Positions 45,307 to 61,390 of a stretch of DNA of 64,000 nucleotides are shown here, piece after piece. The notes beneath the pieces are model-generated. The model did not search any database and was not told where the DNA came from. It was given only the letters and a program-made list of their open reading frames with translations. The position numbers were made by a program, and so were the translations under genes. Within the stretch, counting starts at the first letter, position 1; each line of letters starts with the position of its first letter. This DNA comes from Telopea speciosissima (Eukaryota; Streptophyta; Magnoliopsida; Proteales; Proteaceae): the NCBI RefSeq assembly GCF_018873765.1, contig NC_057925.1, positions 12,101,568-12,165,567 of the forward strand, in the 5' to 3' direction.

Positions 45307-48300
45307 TGTGATACCCCGAATTTTAGTTTTCGAGATATTCTTATATACATAAATGCATTATATTAAATGTTCATAGATATATATATTTAATACATTCAAA
45401 TAGGGTTTTCAACAAAAAGGGAGAATGGGTCATGTAGCTGAATAGTTGAATAGGTAGATATATTAATGAATATGGTTCAAAAGTCAAGATTATCATCTTC
45501 AACATCCAAATCTAAATACACTTCTCTTTATCTACACATGTAGTTGTCATATGGGTGTGTCCCCTTCTTCTTTAAAGCTTCAACAATATTTCTGTCGAGA
45601 GAATCTCGCAACCACGATCCTCTCCGTTGAGAGAACTTCTCCAACCACTGCGCATGATTATCTCTGCCATGCTTGTCTATTCTTTGTAAATATACATTTT
45701 ATACGGTAAACCCCTATTTTTGGAACCAATTCTCTGCAGAACCAAAGTCATCCGGGATTCACGCGAGTTCTACACCTCATTTTTTTCCCGTTTGCGTCGG
45801 CATTATGTGATAGGTAGGCGGCGGGTAGGATCCCTCTGTTTTGATTTTCTTCAATCAACTGGCACTCGCATTAATACCTTAGCCGTTTAAATCATGGCCG
45901 GAGCATCCTTTCTTGACTTCCCATTTCGAATTCCATCATCCCCCTCCAACGTACAGGAGTAAGAGAGAGTCTATAAAGCTAAGGCAGGGAAGGGAATGAT
46001 CTTCATGCCATTAGCAGAGAGAGTGGATTGTGAGAATGAGATGGTAAGAAGAGGTAGTTTGTGAGAAAGTGAGACAAAATAGAGAGACGAAGGTGAGAGG
46101 TGGAATAGGGTCAAAGTGTAAAAGAATTTGAGGGAGCTGAGTTGCTTTTGGAATAAAAAGAGGAGGTGCTGTCGCCCACGTAGCAGCTGCGCGCGGTGCA
46201 AGACTCCACCGTCCAGAACCAGCTTCGCCGTGGAAGACGAAATCACCTGTTAACGTTTCAGGTATCCTTAGCCTCTGTAGTCCTCAACCTTGAGCATGAA
46301 ATACCCCTGCCCATATGATCATAATGGACCAGATATATATAAACCCACTAGTTTTATTCCCATTCTTTTCACCTTGGTCATGACTCCGGTCATCTTCTCA
46401 GGCCGCGGTGACTAAGTCACCAAGCCTTGACAACCGAATGCTTTCCCTCTTGAATAGTATTGGTTTCAACATATTTATAAATTTTATATATTATAAGGCT
46501 AGTAGTGGATACTTTTCAAATCTAATACTTTATATATATATTTATGATGAATAGTATTACATGACCTCACTATGTTATATTTACATTGGTTTCATTTAAT
46601 GTTTGTTGGATGATGATTACATCACCCCATTATTTAATATGTTGGTGTCATTGGTGGGTGGTGGTGATCCCATTCCTAAATAGTATACCCTATTTTTAAA
46701 TGAATATAACCTAGCACCCTGTATGTATAATACTCAATAATCCAGACCAACTTCCGTGCTATGCACAGGCTAAACCGATCTCCGACTTGAATCCATGTTT
46801 GAACCAGAGACCCCTGATTATTCCATATACCCCATGGTTATAAGAGGAACACTTGAGTCGCATAACCATCCTAAATAGCTTTGGCATTCCAGAAGGGTCC
46901 ATGAGAAGCTTACACCCCATCTACCTCAGCACTAAGCTTCCTATTATATTATTGCTGCTCCTATCTAACTCCCTATTATGTTATTGCTGATTGCATGTGT
47001 AGTAATTATTTTATGTTAGTTGCTTTATCTAGTTATTATTTTATGTATCTTTCCTATTCTTCTTGTAATCTCGTGAGCTCAATAGCTAGTTAATGGCTAT
47101 TCTATTGGATTGAGAAGACAGAGAGAATATGATATTGATTTCTATTTTGGAGGAGACTCCATTAATGAACCTTGATGAATCCTTGGGCAAGCCTTGAAGG
47201 GCTTCTCTACTGCTTACTAGGGACCTAGGAGAGTTGCTACCCCTTTCAACCTTCTTCTCTATCGATCCTGCAAGTAAACAAACAAAATAATGGTTCTTTG
47301 ATTGGGTGAACCAAAGTCAAATCGGGGAAGTCGATAGTATATATAATGGACCAAAAACCTAAAATTAGGACTGTCTATGTTTTTAAATCATTAAAATTGA
47401 AGTAATAAAATGTTTAGATTTTAAATTAAGGAAGGATACCCACGTAGGTGACGTGGACGAATTCACAAGAAACGAGACAGAAAGGGTTTTCATAGAACCA
47501 ACGGACACAGTGCAATGTGAGTGGAATATCGTCATATTATTGAGTTTTATTGCACTTTATGATTAAGCATGTTTCATTGCATCATGATTTATGTTTAAGT
47601 GAAATGTATTATATTATATGTCTTAGAATGTTTTAAATGATATATAAATAGATGATCTTATTTATGATGAGATTTTAAGGCTAATATGAATTTCATGAAA
47701 GAAAGATTGAAATAAATGTTAGACTCATGGAAATGAAACGAAAGGAATGGAATGGTAAAGAACCCATGTGACTACCACCCCTTTCCAGTAGGGGGTTAGG
47801 TACTGGATGAGGTGTACAGATACGAGAGTGTGATCCTTCCCGGGGTTACGATGCCCGGAATCAGGAGTGGATCATGCCTAGTGTGACAGATGTCCTCCCC
47901 GGGGTTACGATGCCCGGAATCAGGAGTAGATTATCCCTTATATACCGATGAGATTAGTCCCTCCCAGGGTTACGATGCCTGGAACTAGGGGTAGACTATC
48001 CATTGTTTAGTGCTATGGCGGTCCTCCCCAGGGTTACGATGCCTGGAATCAGGAGTAGACCTTAAGTTTATGGCAGTTATGACGACCTCACTTTCTACGT
48101 ACGAGTGGTAGTTCACAATGACCAGACCAAATTAATTAAATGATTCATCTTAAGAATTAAAAGATGTACTATATTTTCATTGAGCATGTTTTTAGTGTTA
48201 TTTTCAAATGCCATGCATGATTATATATCTATGATCAAATGTATAATATGTTCAGATTCTATCATCCATGTTTCTTGCATCATAATATGACTATATTCTT

Positions 48301-48846
48301 CTCACGGGCTAGTTGAGCTCACCCCTCAATATTTTACAGTTGCAGAGCAGGCTCACATGGAGTGTCACTGTATGGAGTGCGTTAAGAAGGCTAGGGGAAA
48401 ATACTTGATAATTCCTGAGTAGTGGATCCTTGATTTAATAACGCTTAGAGTTATTTCTTTTCTTTTTATGATTCAAGACAGTTGGTGGGTTTCAGTGTGA
48501 TAGTAGGTGGTCAGTAGCATTAATGCAATTTGAAGAATAGAATGGGATGTAATGCTTTATGACGATACAAGTTGTGTGATGACTCAAGTGAGAGGTTTTT
48601 AGACTATGGTTATGTGAATGAAGTTCTTTTAGATTTCGGTCATTGACAGAATTACTTAGAATGAATAACTTCCGCTGTGCATTGAGGTGATATAGACTTA
48701 GTTTCCACTACAATTCAATGATATTTGAGTGATTGATTATCCGCTGCCAATAAATTAAATGTAAGTGAGATGGAAGATCGGCCGTTATCACACGGCAGCC
48801 CGTGAGGGCCAGCACCCATATCTCACCTGGATTTGGGGGCGCTACA
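45307..48846 (+). mobile_element. 3.5 kb solo LTR, Ty3/gypsy type
   Basis: It begins TGTGATACCCCGAATTTT and ends GGGGCGCTACA, as long-LTR gypsy elements do. The flanking 5-mers AGAAC and GGAAC differ by one base. The paralogous flanks of copies A and B are uninterrupted here ('actagagcataag'). No gag or pol is present, so it is read as a solo LTR. Open frames inside (for example 45,971-46,246) are not considered genes. Confidence 0.78.
47833..48062 (+). repeat. Four tandem repeats of about 62 bp within the LTR
   Basis: The core GGGTTACGATGCC(C/T)GGAA recurs four times (near 47,843, 47,901, 47,967 and 48,030), each followed by '(t)caggagtaga'. Confidence 0.85.
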
Positions 48847-49453
48847 GGAACATAAGATAAGGAACATGATATTCAAACAACATAACATTCCCTCATTTTA
48901 CAACAATATCTTATACAACAAAAATTAGAGTCTCTATGTGACTACAGAAGTAAAGCAGTAGAATGTAACCACGCAATTGTATAAGGACGATAAAATGAAC
49001 CCCTTAGGAGTCAATTGTCACTTCAACATGAGGTTGAAACAATAGGCCGGGCAGCCTCTAAGGCTTTATTCAACTTCAACTACCACTTCCAAGTTCCAAA
49101 ATAATTAAGGGATCAACATGAATTAAATTGACATCAGAAAAAAAAAACTCATTTAATAAGATTAAAATCAGATAACCAGCAATGCTACGCGTACATATTA
49201 AAATCAAGCAATCATAACTACAAACCTTTTTTCAGAAAATAATCACCTCCAAAGAGAACAACTCTGTGGTCTACAGTGAGGACTTCAGCCATGCCATCCC
49301 TATCAAAAGACCAAAAGAATGATATAGTTTTTGAAGCTGGATTGAAAACCATGCAATTAACAAAAGGCTAACCTTCAGAACTATTGCTCTTTGAGTGCAG
49401 TCTCAAACAAATTGCTTCAGTCCCCTATCGGTGAAATGAATCGTCAATCATAA
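48847..49453 (-). repeat. 3' flank of copy D, third part
   Basis: It aligns with the sequence 3' of exon 2 in copies A, B and C. No gene is seen. Confidence 0.65.
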
Positions 49454-49955
49454 TTATTGTACTTCAATATCATTCAAGTCACATGCAGTAATTGTATGAA
49501 AATGCTCTACAAATGATGATCGGACAACAAGTAGCTCTTTTGATATCTGATGCATAGTTGGGCGGGATTGTGGATGACTGCGTAAACATGCAAGTGCTAT
49601 TCTCACAATAGAAACCACATCCTTTGCAACCTCTTGATCTAATGGGAAGGTGAGGCATGGGTCTAACATGTCCCTCAATAGAATCTTTTGGCCAACTTCT
49701 GAGGTTAAAGATGAGATGAGCTCCCCTGGATGCCTTCCCATAATTGTTTCTAATGCCACTACTCCAAAACTATACACATCACACTTATCAGTTAAAGCCA
49801 TGGTGTAGGCAAGCTCTGTAAAGGAAGAAAGAAGGGGCTTAGTGAAAATGTATAAATAGAAGATAGCAAATACTTCAATGACTCAATTCAGGAAAAATCC
49901 TTGGTCTTAAATGCTGAAGTAAGACTAAAGAAACCTTAAACATACAATATAAAAA

Positions 49956-52320
<2,365 letters not shown>

Positions 52321-54487
52321 AAAAACATAGTATATAGCAGTGACAAATTTAAATACCTGGAGCAATATATCCATGAGTTCCTTTAAGTAGAGTCCAATTA
52401 GATGAATCTGGCTTTAATAGTCTTGCAATGCCAAAATCAGATACATGAGCCTCAAGGTCCAAGTCCAGCAATATATTTTTGCTTGAAATATCCCGATGAA
52501 TAATTGCTGGAATACAATCATGATGCAAGTAAGACAGAGCATTTGCCACACTTTTGATGACATTTACTCTTTTTACCCAATCCAATTCCACAACCTCTGC
52601 TTGATTGCTCAAGATAGATGCTAAGCTTCCTTTTTCCATGTATTCGTAAACAAGAAACATGCACTGTGGATGAGAGCAGAATCCATAAAGTTTGACAATG
52701 TTTCGATGCCTTATTTCTGTTAACACACGTATCTCATTCCCAAAGCTTTCCTCGTTCACTATCGCCTCACCTTCCAATGGATGGAACTTCTTCAAGGCTA
52801 CAACACGACCTGTAGGTTGCACTGCTTTGTAAACACTTCCAAAAGTTCCAGTTCCAATGCAATATTTGGCATCAAAATCCTCTGTTGCTTGAATAATGTC
52901 CTCGTAAGCAATCTTTCCATCAAAATTCCATATTGAAAATATATCTCCATGGTTTCTTCTTTTCTATAATTTCTTTTTTCCCTTTTTTTTGCAAGAGGAA
53001 AAGGACACCGACAATAGCAAATGCAAGGAACACAGTTCCTACCAAAGAAGCAACGATGGATATGATGACTTTGTGTCCATTTTTTTTTTATCCCTTGCTT
53101 GTATAAGATCGATGGCAGGGGATTAGACCTTGAAGTTCACCACATAACCTTTTATTGTTTCTAAATGCTTGTGGTGATGCAGCATTTCTGAAAGCCCTGT
53201 TGTTAGGAACAACACCCTCCAACTTATTATAGGAAAAATCAAGAGATGTTAAGCTAACCATCTCTGTGAGAGAAAGGGGTATCGAGCCTGTGATCATATT
53301 ATGGGATAGATTCAAAATTTCCAACATTATCAACCTTCCAAGTTGTGGTGGTATTAGTCCACTGATTGAGTTATGACTAAGGTCCAATCGAGCTTGTAGG
53401 TACACCAGATCACCAATATGAGTTGGAATACTTCCATTCAATGAATTCCGACTCAAATTTACTGACAAAAGTTTGGAGCATTGACCAAGCTGAGCCGGAA
53501 TTGATCCAATTAGCCTGTTTGCTGAGAGGTCTAGACTTTCCAAATTGATTAATTTGCCGATTTCAACTGGTACGTGCCCTGTAATCTGGTTGCCACTTAA
53601 ATTCAAGCGGAGCAAAGTGGATAAGTTACCAAGTTTCTTTGGTATTTCTCCAGCAAGTTTGTTGGAAGAAAGATCAAGTTGTCCAAGTCGAGTTAAATGG
53701 CCAATCTCAGGTGCTATCTTCCCACTAATAATATTTCTAGAAATCTTTAGCACTAACAAATTCTTACATTCTCCCCAGTTTGGTGAGAGCTCACCATAGA
53801 GTCTGTTAAAACTCATATCAAAGAAATAAAGATGTGGATGGACACCAAAACTGTCACTTATATTTCCAACAAATAAGTTGTTGTCAAGTCGAACTCTTGT
53901 TAAACTTGTGCAATTTCTAAAGTCTGGAAGAGGACCCATGAGATTATTGTTGTTAGCCTCAAAAAGTTGAAGTGATCGTCCTTGGCATATTTGTTGTGGT
54001 AAGCTTCCAGATAATTGATTGTCATACAAAGTGAACACCTCAAGTCTACTTAAATTAGCCAGAGAATGAGGGATTGGACCGCTGAGTTTGTTTTGAGATA
54101 GACCTAATTCAATCAGATTCTCCAAGTCTCCAATTTCTGAAGACATCTGACCAGAAAATTCATTCTCATACAAATGGAGCTTCTCTAGCTTACTTAAGTT
54201 AGCTAGAGAACGAGGGATTGGACTGCTGAGTTTGTTCTGACCTAGCTCTAATTCAATAAGATTCTCTATATCTCCAATTTCTGAAGGCACCGGACCAGAA
54301 AATTCATTCTCATACAAATAGAACTTCTCTAGCTTACTTAAGTTAGCTAGAGAACGAGGGATTGGACCACTGAGTTTGTTCTGACCTAGCACTAATTCAA
54401 TCAAATTCTCCAGATCTCCAATTTCTGAAGGCATTGGACGAGAAAATTCATTCTCATACAAATAGAGCTTCTCTAGCTTATTTAAGT

Positions 54488-57400
54488 TAGGGGTGTCAAT
54501 AATACCCGGCTGGCCCGAACCCGCCCGAACCCGCCCTGAGCCCGGCCCGAACCCGACCCTGATCTGCTAGCCCGAAGGGCGGGTCAGGGTTGAGATTTTG
54601 GCTGACCCTGGCAGGGTCGGGTCGGGTCGGGCTCAACATGGAGGGCCTAGCCCGGCCCGGCCCTGACCCGACCCTGAATTCTTTATAAGCCTTTATATGG
54701 CTGAAAATACCAAAATACCCCTAAGAGTGATAAATAACCCTAATCCCATATGGCCATATTCCCTTTTTGTTTTCACTTTTCACATTTTCAGTCTTCCCAT
54801 TCTTCTTCTTCATCCACGAGAAGCTGAGAAAACCGCCGCTCGACGACTAGCAGCCTTCTTCTTCCTCGGTTCCTCCTTCCCAAATTCGCATCAAGGAGTC
54901 AAGGACTCAAGGTATGTTCTAAACTTCTAATATTCAGCACTTCATTCTTATTTGGGTCTTTCCACTGCCTTTGTATTTGCCATGTATTCTGAGTTTACCA
55001 CAGTAGGTGGTCCTGCAATGGCGTTTGTAATTGCACCTTCAACAAACTTCTAGTATCCTTAATTTAGTGCATCCATATCTTCTTTCCATTTTAATTTTGG
55101 TTTTTGCAGCAGGCTAGTGGCTTCATGGTTCTCTTCCTCCTTAAGCTTTTTCTTTCCATCATCATCCACTAATAAGACAATAAACTTTTGCAAACATTTA
55201 CTGTATATCTGGAGCAAGTTCAAAGAAGCGAGAATGCTTAAGTTTCTCCTAATTCCTCTTGTTCATAAAAGCAGGGGAACCAAAATAACGAAAAAATGAT
55301 CGATTCGAGTTTTTTTTTACGCATTTTCAATTGTTTATGTTGCCCCATATGGTGTGTGGTACTACTGGCTCTTTATAAGAAGCAAAAACATCAAGAAGTT
55401 CACATTTTAGTGGGTTTCTTTCTTTTCAATGACTTTCACTCACTTGCAATGACATCAAGACTACAAAAACAGAAATATAGGAAACATATTGCATCTTCTT
55501 ACATGACAAACCAAAGTAAAGAGGAAGTTTAATATGGTATCCAATCGAGGTTTCAGTTGCAAAAATCGAGACATAATCATGTAAAGTCAACCCCAAAACA
55601 CGAATCTCTATTTCCCTCTGGAATGGATCATAGTAAATTCACAACAACCACAACCTAACATAGAAACTGGTCAACCAAGTGGATTAATTAATCTTCATAA
55701 CGACAAACAATTTTGATGAAGATCTTTGTGATTGTCGATGATGGATTGAAGCTATAGTTGTTATAGTGCCCAAAATTTCTCTACGAATCAATGCAATTCC
55801 CGGTACCGTTTGGATTTCTACAAAACAAACGGAGGTTAGAAGGAGAAATTAGGGTCAAGCATGTTAGGGTATCAAATATCTTCAAGTGAGAGGTCACAAT
55901 TTGAACCTATTAGCTGGGTCCTAGCTAGGATAGTATTCTAGTCTCATTCAGTTCTGCTCCAGCCAAATTAACAATAAAACCATTGCCTGGGAAATAAGAA
56001 TAACCTCCCTGAATGTATTAAATCATTCAAAACTTCCTTCATGTTGAAACATCTTATTAAACCATTAGGTGATGGCGGAGATAAAATAGTCAACTCCTCA
56101 CCCTATACATGAGAGCTGTCCTCATGTTACACATTTTAAAGGTATGGATTGCTGCCAATAACACTTAAATAGCAAATGTAACCTTTTTAAAACAAAAGGC
56201 AAGAAGTAAACCATGTATCAATCATATAGAGCAAGTCTCCTTCTTCTTCACTATTTTCTTCAACTTATTGTTTCAAAGATCTTACACATGTCTGAATTTT
56301 TGAATTTGTACAGATCTCAATGGAGGAAAACTCAAATCCAAGGCAGCCAAACTCAAGTTCAAATCATCCAAATTCAAATCCAGTTGAATCAAGCTCTAAG
56401 GATCTGTGACAAGCTCTACAAAGGCACAACCAAACTCTAATGCAAATCCGGAGGTATCTTCTAATCCCCTCACTATAGGGTCATCTAGTGTTTGGAATCA
56501 CTTCACTAAAGTTATACCTCCTAGTGGTTCAAAAGCTACTAAGTGTACATGCAAGTATTGCCACAAGGAATTTGGTTGTGCAAGTGAACATGGTACTAGT
56601 TCACTAAAACGACATTTGGATAGATGTCTTCTGTGTCCAAGTAGTGAAAAAAATAAGAAGCAAAAACTTTTGGATTTTAAAGTTGACACGAGTGATGGTA
56701 AGAGTACAATCACTAGTATCTTAGCTTGGAAATTTGATTATGAATTGTGTAGAAAGGCGCTTGCTCGCATGATTATTATGGATGAATTACCATTTATATT
56801 TGTAGAGCGGGACGGGTTTAGAGATTTTTGTAAGGCTTTATAGCCTAGGTTTAATACTTTGACCCGTAATACTGTGGCACAAGATTGCTTGCAATTGTAT
56901 CTGGGGGAGAAAAAGAAGTTGCAAGATTTGTTTAAGAGAACTGCTCAACGGGTGTCCCTCACCACAGATATGTGGACTTCTATCCAAAATCTTGGTTATT
57001 TGTGCCTCATAAGACATTACATTGACTAAAATTGGAAATTGCAAAAGAAAATCATTAACTTTTGCGTAGTCCCATCACCACATACTGGTGAAGCAATTAG
57101 TAATGCCCTTGAGTGTGTTTGATTGATTGGGGTTGGATAAAGTCGTGTAGTATTATCATGGACAATGCAAGCGTGTAATGATGTTGCAATTCGAAATTTA
57201 AAGAGAAGATTTAATAAGAAAAATGGGTTATTGTTGGGTGGTGAGTTTTTTCATATGAGATGTGCTGCCCATATTTTGAATTTGATTGTCAAGAAAGGTC
57301 TTGAGGATTGTGGAGATGTTGTAAGTAGAGTTCGTACTGCAGAGTGAAGTATGTAAGGAGTTCACCATCAAGGTCACAACAGTTTAGATTGTGTTATAAG

Positions 57401-59356
57401 CAAGAAAAGATTGAGTGTAAGAAAGCTTTGAGTTTAGATGTTTCTACTCGTTGGAACTCTACATATCTTATGTTGCAAACTGCTTTGGAGTTTCAAAAAG
57501 CTTTTGAATGTGTAGAAGATAGAGACCCAAACTTTACTATGGAGTGCAAGGATGGGGTCCCAACTACTCAAGATTGGGAGAGAGCTAAAGTTTTATGCAA
57601 GATGTTGGAGTTTTTTTACAATGCAACTACAAGATTGTCTGGGTCTCTTTTACTACTTCAAATCTTTACTTCAAAGAGATTAGTGTGATTGAATCACAGT
57701 TGAACAAGTGGTCAAGAAGTGAAGATGACATGATTCGGGATATGTCATTGGCAATGAAAGAAAAATTTGACAAATATTGGGGTGGTAGTAGCGACAAAAT
57801 GAATATTATGTTGGTTGTTGCTCGTGTTCTTGATCCACGATTTAAGTTGAGATATGTGAAATATTGCTATTCAAAATTATATTCTCAACATGAGGTGGAA
57901 GAGAAAATTGAGAGGATTAAAAATGTCATGGATCGTCTCTTGAGACATTACCAAATGCGGTCGACAAGTAGTACGGTGAGAGTTGATTCATCTACAACCT
58001 CTTTTGATGGTTCATCAATAGATGATGATGATGAGTGAATTTTCGAAAGGGGTTTTCATAATGCATTAGAAGAGGAGGAGCGTTTCCATGTGACATCGGA
58101 CTTAGACAAATATTTGTTGGAAGGTATTGAGAAGGAGGATGAACTCAATTCTTTTGACATCTTGAATTGGTGGAAGGTCAATAGTACACGATTTGTGGTT
58201 CTAAATAAGATGGCAAGGGATGTTTTGGCGATTCTGTCTCAAGTGTTGCTTGAGTGTGCTTTTAGCAATCGGTGGTAGGATTTTAGACCAGTCAGTAGCT
58301 CTTTGACACCTACGATGGTAGAGGCATTGGTATGTACACAAGATTGGCTACGACGAGACACGGTTTCAATTGATGTTGAAGAGAACTTAATTGACCTTGA
58401 GAAGATCGAATCGAGGTAACAACCTTTTAAATTCCCTTATATCATTTAATTACAATAATAATAATAACATTATGAATGATGATTAAGTTTATTGATTTGT
58501 TCATTTGTTAAATGTGTTTTTTTTCAGCTACTAACAATGATTGTGGTGATGCAACTATAACTTTGACTTGATGGATGATAATGCATACTTATTTGGCGTG
58601 AACTGGTAAGGACTTGTATCCAAACAATAGTTCTTATTAGCTAATATTTTCTTTGACATCTGTTTGTATTAATAGAGTTTTTCCCTCATTTTGGGCATTT
58701 TTTTTCCAGGAATCCCAGATTCAAGCATATCATGGAGATGGATCATGGATGCTGCTGTGATTGATGGTTGATTGTGGCAGTATTTTTATTCATGGATGAT
58801 TGTAGCAGTAGTATTTTTATGGATGTTTGTGGCAGTATTTATATGGATATTTGTGGTAGATTATTATGGATGATTGTGGTAGTATTTTTATGATGTTTGT
58901 GGAAGTATTTTATTTATGGATGTTTGTGAGAGTATTTTTATTTATGGATGTTTATGGTAATATTTTTATTTATGGATTTTTATAGATGTTTGTGAATTAT
59001 TTTTATTTAAATTTACAAGTCCCTCTCTCCCTCTCTCTCCTTCCCATCTTATTCTTATTATTCTACGAGAATTTTGGTGTTTTTTTAGATATATTCTTTG
59101 ATATATATCAATCGGGTCAAGACGGGGTTAAAAGCAGGGTCAAGACGGGGTCAATCGGAGCCCGACCAGCCTGCCGACCCTATCGGGAGTCGGGTTAGGC
59201 GGGCCGGGCGGAGAAAAAACCTGGCAGGTCGGGTCGGGGTTGAGGTTTCTTGGCCTGCCGGTTGGGTCGAGGAGTCGAGGTCAGGGTTTAGACCTCTAGG
59301 GTCGAGGAGTCAGGGTTTTGGTAGGCCCGGCCCAACCCGACCCATTGACACCCCTA
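54488..59356 (+). mobile_element. hAT transposon (Ac/RICESLEEPER type) in copy D exon 1
   Basis: The terminal repeats are TAGGGGTGTCAAT at 54,488-54,500 and its complement at 59,344-59,356. A perfect 8-base target duplication, ATTTAAGT, flanks it (54,480-54,487 and 59,357-59,364). Subterminal regions are packed with 'cccgaacccg' and 'gggtcgggtc' repeats. A degenerate transposase lies inside. The interrupted exon site matches the uninterrupted one in copy B. Confidence 0.95.
56321..58419 (+). pseudogene. hAT transposase (RICESLEEPER-like), degenerate
   Basis: A likely start MEENSNPRQPNSS (56,321) is followed by a frameshift. Next comes a BED zinc finger (VWNHFTKV, CKYCHKEF, GTSSLKRHLDRC). The catalytic fold follows: RVSLTTDMWTS, then HMRCAAHILNLIVKKGL, then LDVSTRWNSTYLML. 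The DUF4413-like part (VLDPRFKLRYV) and the C-terminal dimerisation region (NSFDILNWWKVNSTRFVVL) end at 58,419. Stops occur at about 56,841, 57,027, 57,122, 57,345, 57,686, 58,036 and 58,276, so no active enzyme is made. Order and extent are those of a complete plant hAT transposase of roughly 700 residues. Confidence 0.9.
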
Positions 59357-60422
59357 ATTTAAGTTAGCTAGAGAACGAGGGATTGGACCACTGAGTTTGT
59401 TCTGACCTAGTGTTAATTCAATCAGATTCTCCATATCTCCAATTTCTGAAGGCACTGGACCAAAAAATTGATTGTCATACAAATAGAGATTCTCTAGCTT
59501 ACTTAAGTTAGCTAGTGAACGAGGGATTGGACCACTGAGTTTGTTCTGACCTAGTGATAATTCAATCAGATTTCCCATATCTCCAATTTCTGAAGGTATT
59601 GAACCACTGAATTCATTGGAATGCAAATATAGATATTCGAGATTGGTTAAATTAGCTAGGACAGGGGGGATCAAACCAGTGAATTTATTCCAACCTATTG
59701 ATAATACAACCATATTTTTCATACTCCCTATTTCTAAAGGAATCTTGCCACTGATTTCATTGGCAAAGAGGAGTAAGAAGCGAAGGCTGCTTAAATTACT
59801 CAAGGTGAGAGGCAGAACGCCGGAAAGATTATTATTGGAGAGATTGAAGTGGGTGAGCTTGGGGAGGCTACCAATATGCATTGGTATAGGTCCAATGAGT
59901 CCATTGAGGCTGAGATTGAGACGGAGGAGATTGGGAAAGGAAGAGAAGGTCAAGTTATGAAGCGTACCTTGCAGCTCTGCTTCTGGAAGGCTTATCTCAA
60001 CCACACTACTTCCGACTTTGTTGCAAGTTATCCCAAACCACTTGCATGGGTGGATTGGTGATGAAGCCATAGTACTCACATTCGGAGATGGTGATGTAAT
60101 AGTAAGCTTCCAAGAACCGAGAGCAGCAACAGAGTAGTTTAGAAGGCTGGCTTTCCATTTTAGGAGAGCCTCTGCTTCACTTGACAGCTGATCAGAGACG
60201 ACCAGCCTTGATTCACTACTAAACGCAGTAGAGGAAGTGAAGAAGCTTACAAGGCAAAGAAACGCTACAACGGTCGGAAAGAAGAATAAGAACGGAGGAG
60301 TCGTGAGAGATCGAGTAGAAGGAGTGTTGGTTATGGTGGAGTAAGCCATGGCTGGGTGGTACCTCCCTTACGTTGTTGGTTGGTTCGCACTTTGCTGTGA
60401 AAATACCTTTTGTTTCATTGCC

Positions 60423-60431
60423 AATTTATAG
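60423..60431 (-). promoter_or_regulatory. TATA box of copy D
   Basis: Minus-strand CTATAAATT, about 75 bases before the ATG at 60,349. The spacing matches copy B. Confidence 0.6.
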
Positions 60432-60493
60432 GTGTCCTCTTTTTTTTTTTGGTCTTTTCCAAAAGGCTCTTAATTAATTAATTAATTAACGGA

Positions 60494-60545
60494 GTCAGTC
60501 AACGAAAGGGAATTCCTAGGGGTTTATTTTTCCACGTGTATGGAG
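60494..60545 (-). promoter_or_regulatory. Promoter block with G-box upstream of copy D
   Basis: GTCAGTCAACGAAAGGG followed by TTTTTCCACGTGTATGG. CACGTG (60,533-60,538) is a perfect G-box core; copy B has CACATG at the same place. Confidence 0.5.
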
Positions 60546-60575
60546 GCAATTCGCCTTCTCTTTTGTTGCGTGAAG

Positions 60576-61295
60576 TAAGGGTGTCAATAAGTCTGATTTC
60601 GGTTACATAGTCCAAGGCAGTGTGGTGCAGTTTACATTTTGACAAGGCGCAAATCAAAATCAGACCAGATAGAAATTAATCAAAATCAAAATTGTTTTGC
60701 AGTTGATCAAGTTTTACTGATTCTATTTGTTCATTATTCGGTTCACAATTGATTTGAATTCAGTTTGTAGTACCTTTTAGAAAAGCAAGAGGAAATCAAC
60801 CTAGCTAATTTGAGAATGTATTTTTGTACGTAGCAAAAAAAATAAGATATAGATAATCGTATATTTACCCACCTTTCATGGTTACACTACTTACATGTTA
60901 CATTATACTCTTTCCTCTAGTCAATATTGTTTGGGGAGTCTATGGCCACTTGATCTAACTATTAATAATGTTTAATGTTGATAAAAGTTTGGAATAGGAT
61001 ACGTACATGCTTATATAGTCATTTATTTCCTTACATGCAGAACCCACTAACATGCCTTACCATCACTGCAAAACTTGTAAAGTCGTGAGCAATTAGTTGT
61101 TAGTAATACTGGACCAAAAGTAAATATGTTCATTCGGTGTAAATGATTCTTATTTGGCTTTCTAGTTTTGAAACGAATCGCACCGGATAAAGAATCTATG
61201 AAATTAGAACCGAATCATTTTTTTCCATTCATTTCGATTGTAAACACTGCAGTGCAATTTCAATATTCGATTTTAGTTCTATTTTGACACCCTTA
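60576..61295. mobile_element. 720-bp non-autonomous hAT element in the copy D promoter
   Basis: The ends are TAAGGGTGTCAATA and the complement of TAAGGGTGTCAAAA. A perfect 8-base target duplication, GCGTGAAG, flanks it (60,568-60,575 and 61,296-61,303). The empty site is in the copy B upstream region near 17,346 ('ttgcgtgaaggaaagg'). Confidence 0.92.
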
Positions 61296-61390
61296 GCGTG
61301 AAGAACGTAATTACAAGTCAACGAAGAGACCCTACCCGACTTATTGTGGAAAAACTACTAGTTATTCTGTTTCATGAAGGAATGCGAGAA

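Noticed and set aside
54697-55532. Short open frames in the left part of the hAT element
   Set aside because: They precede the transposase, have no homology I recognise and probably represent leader or intron sequence.
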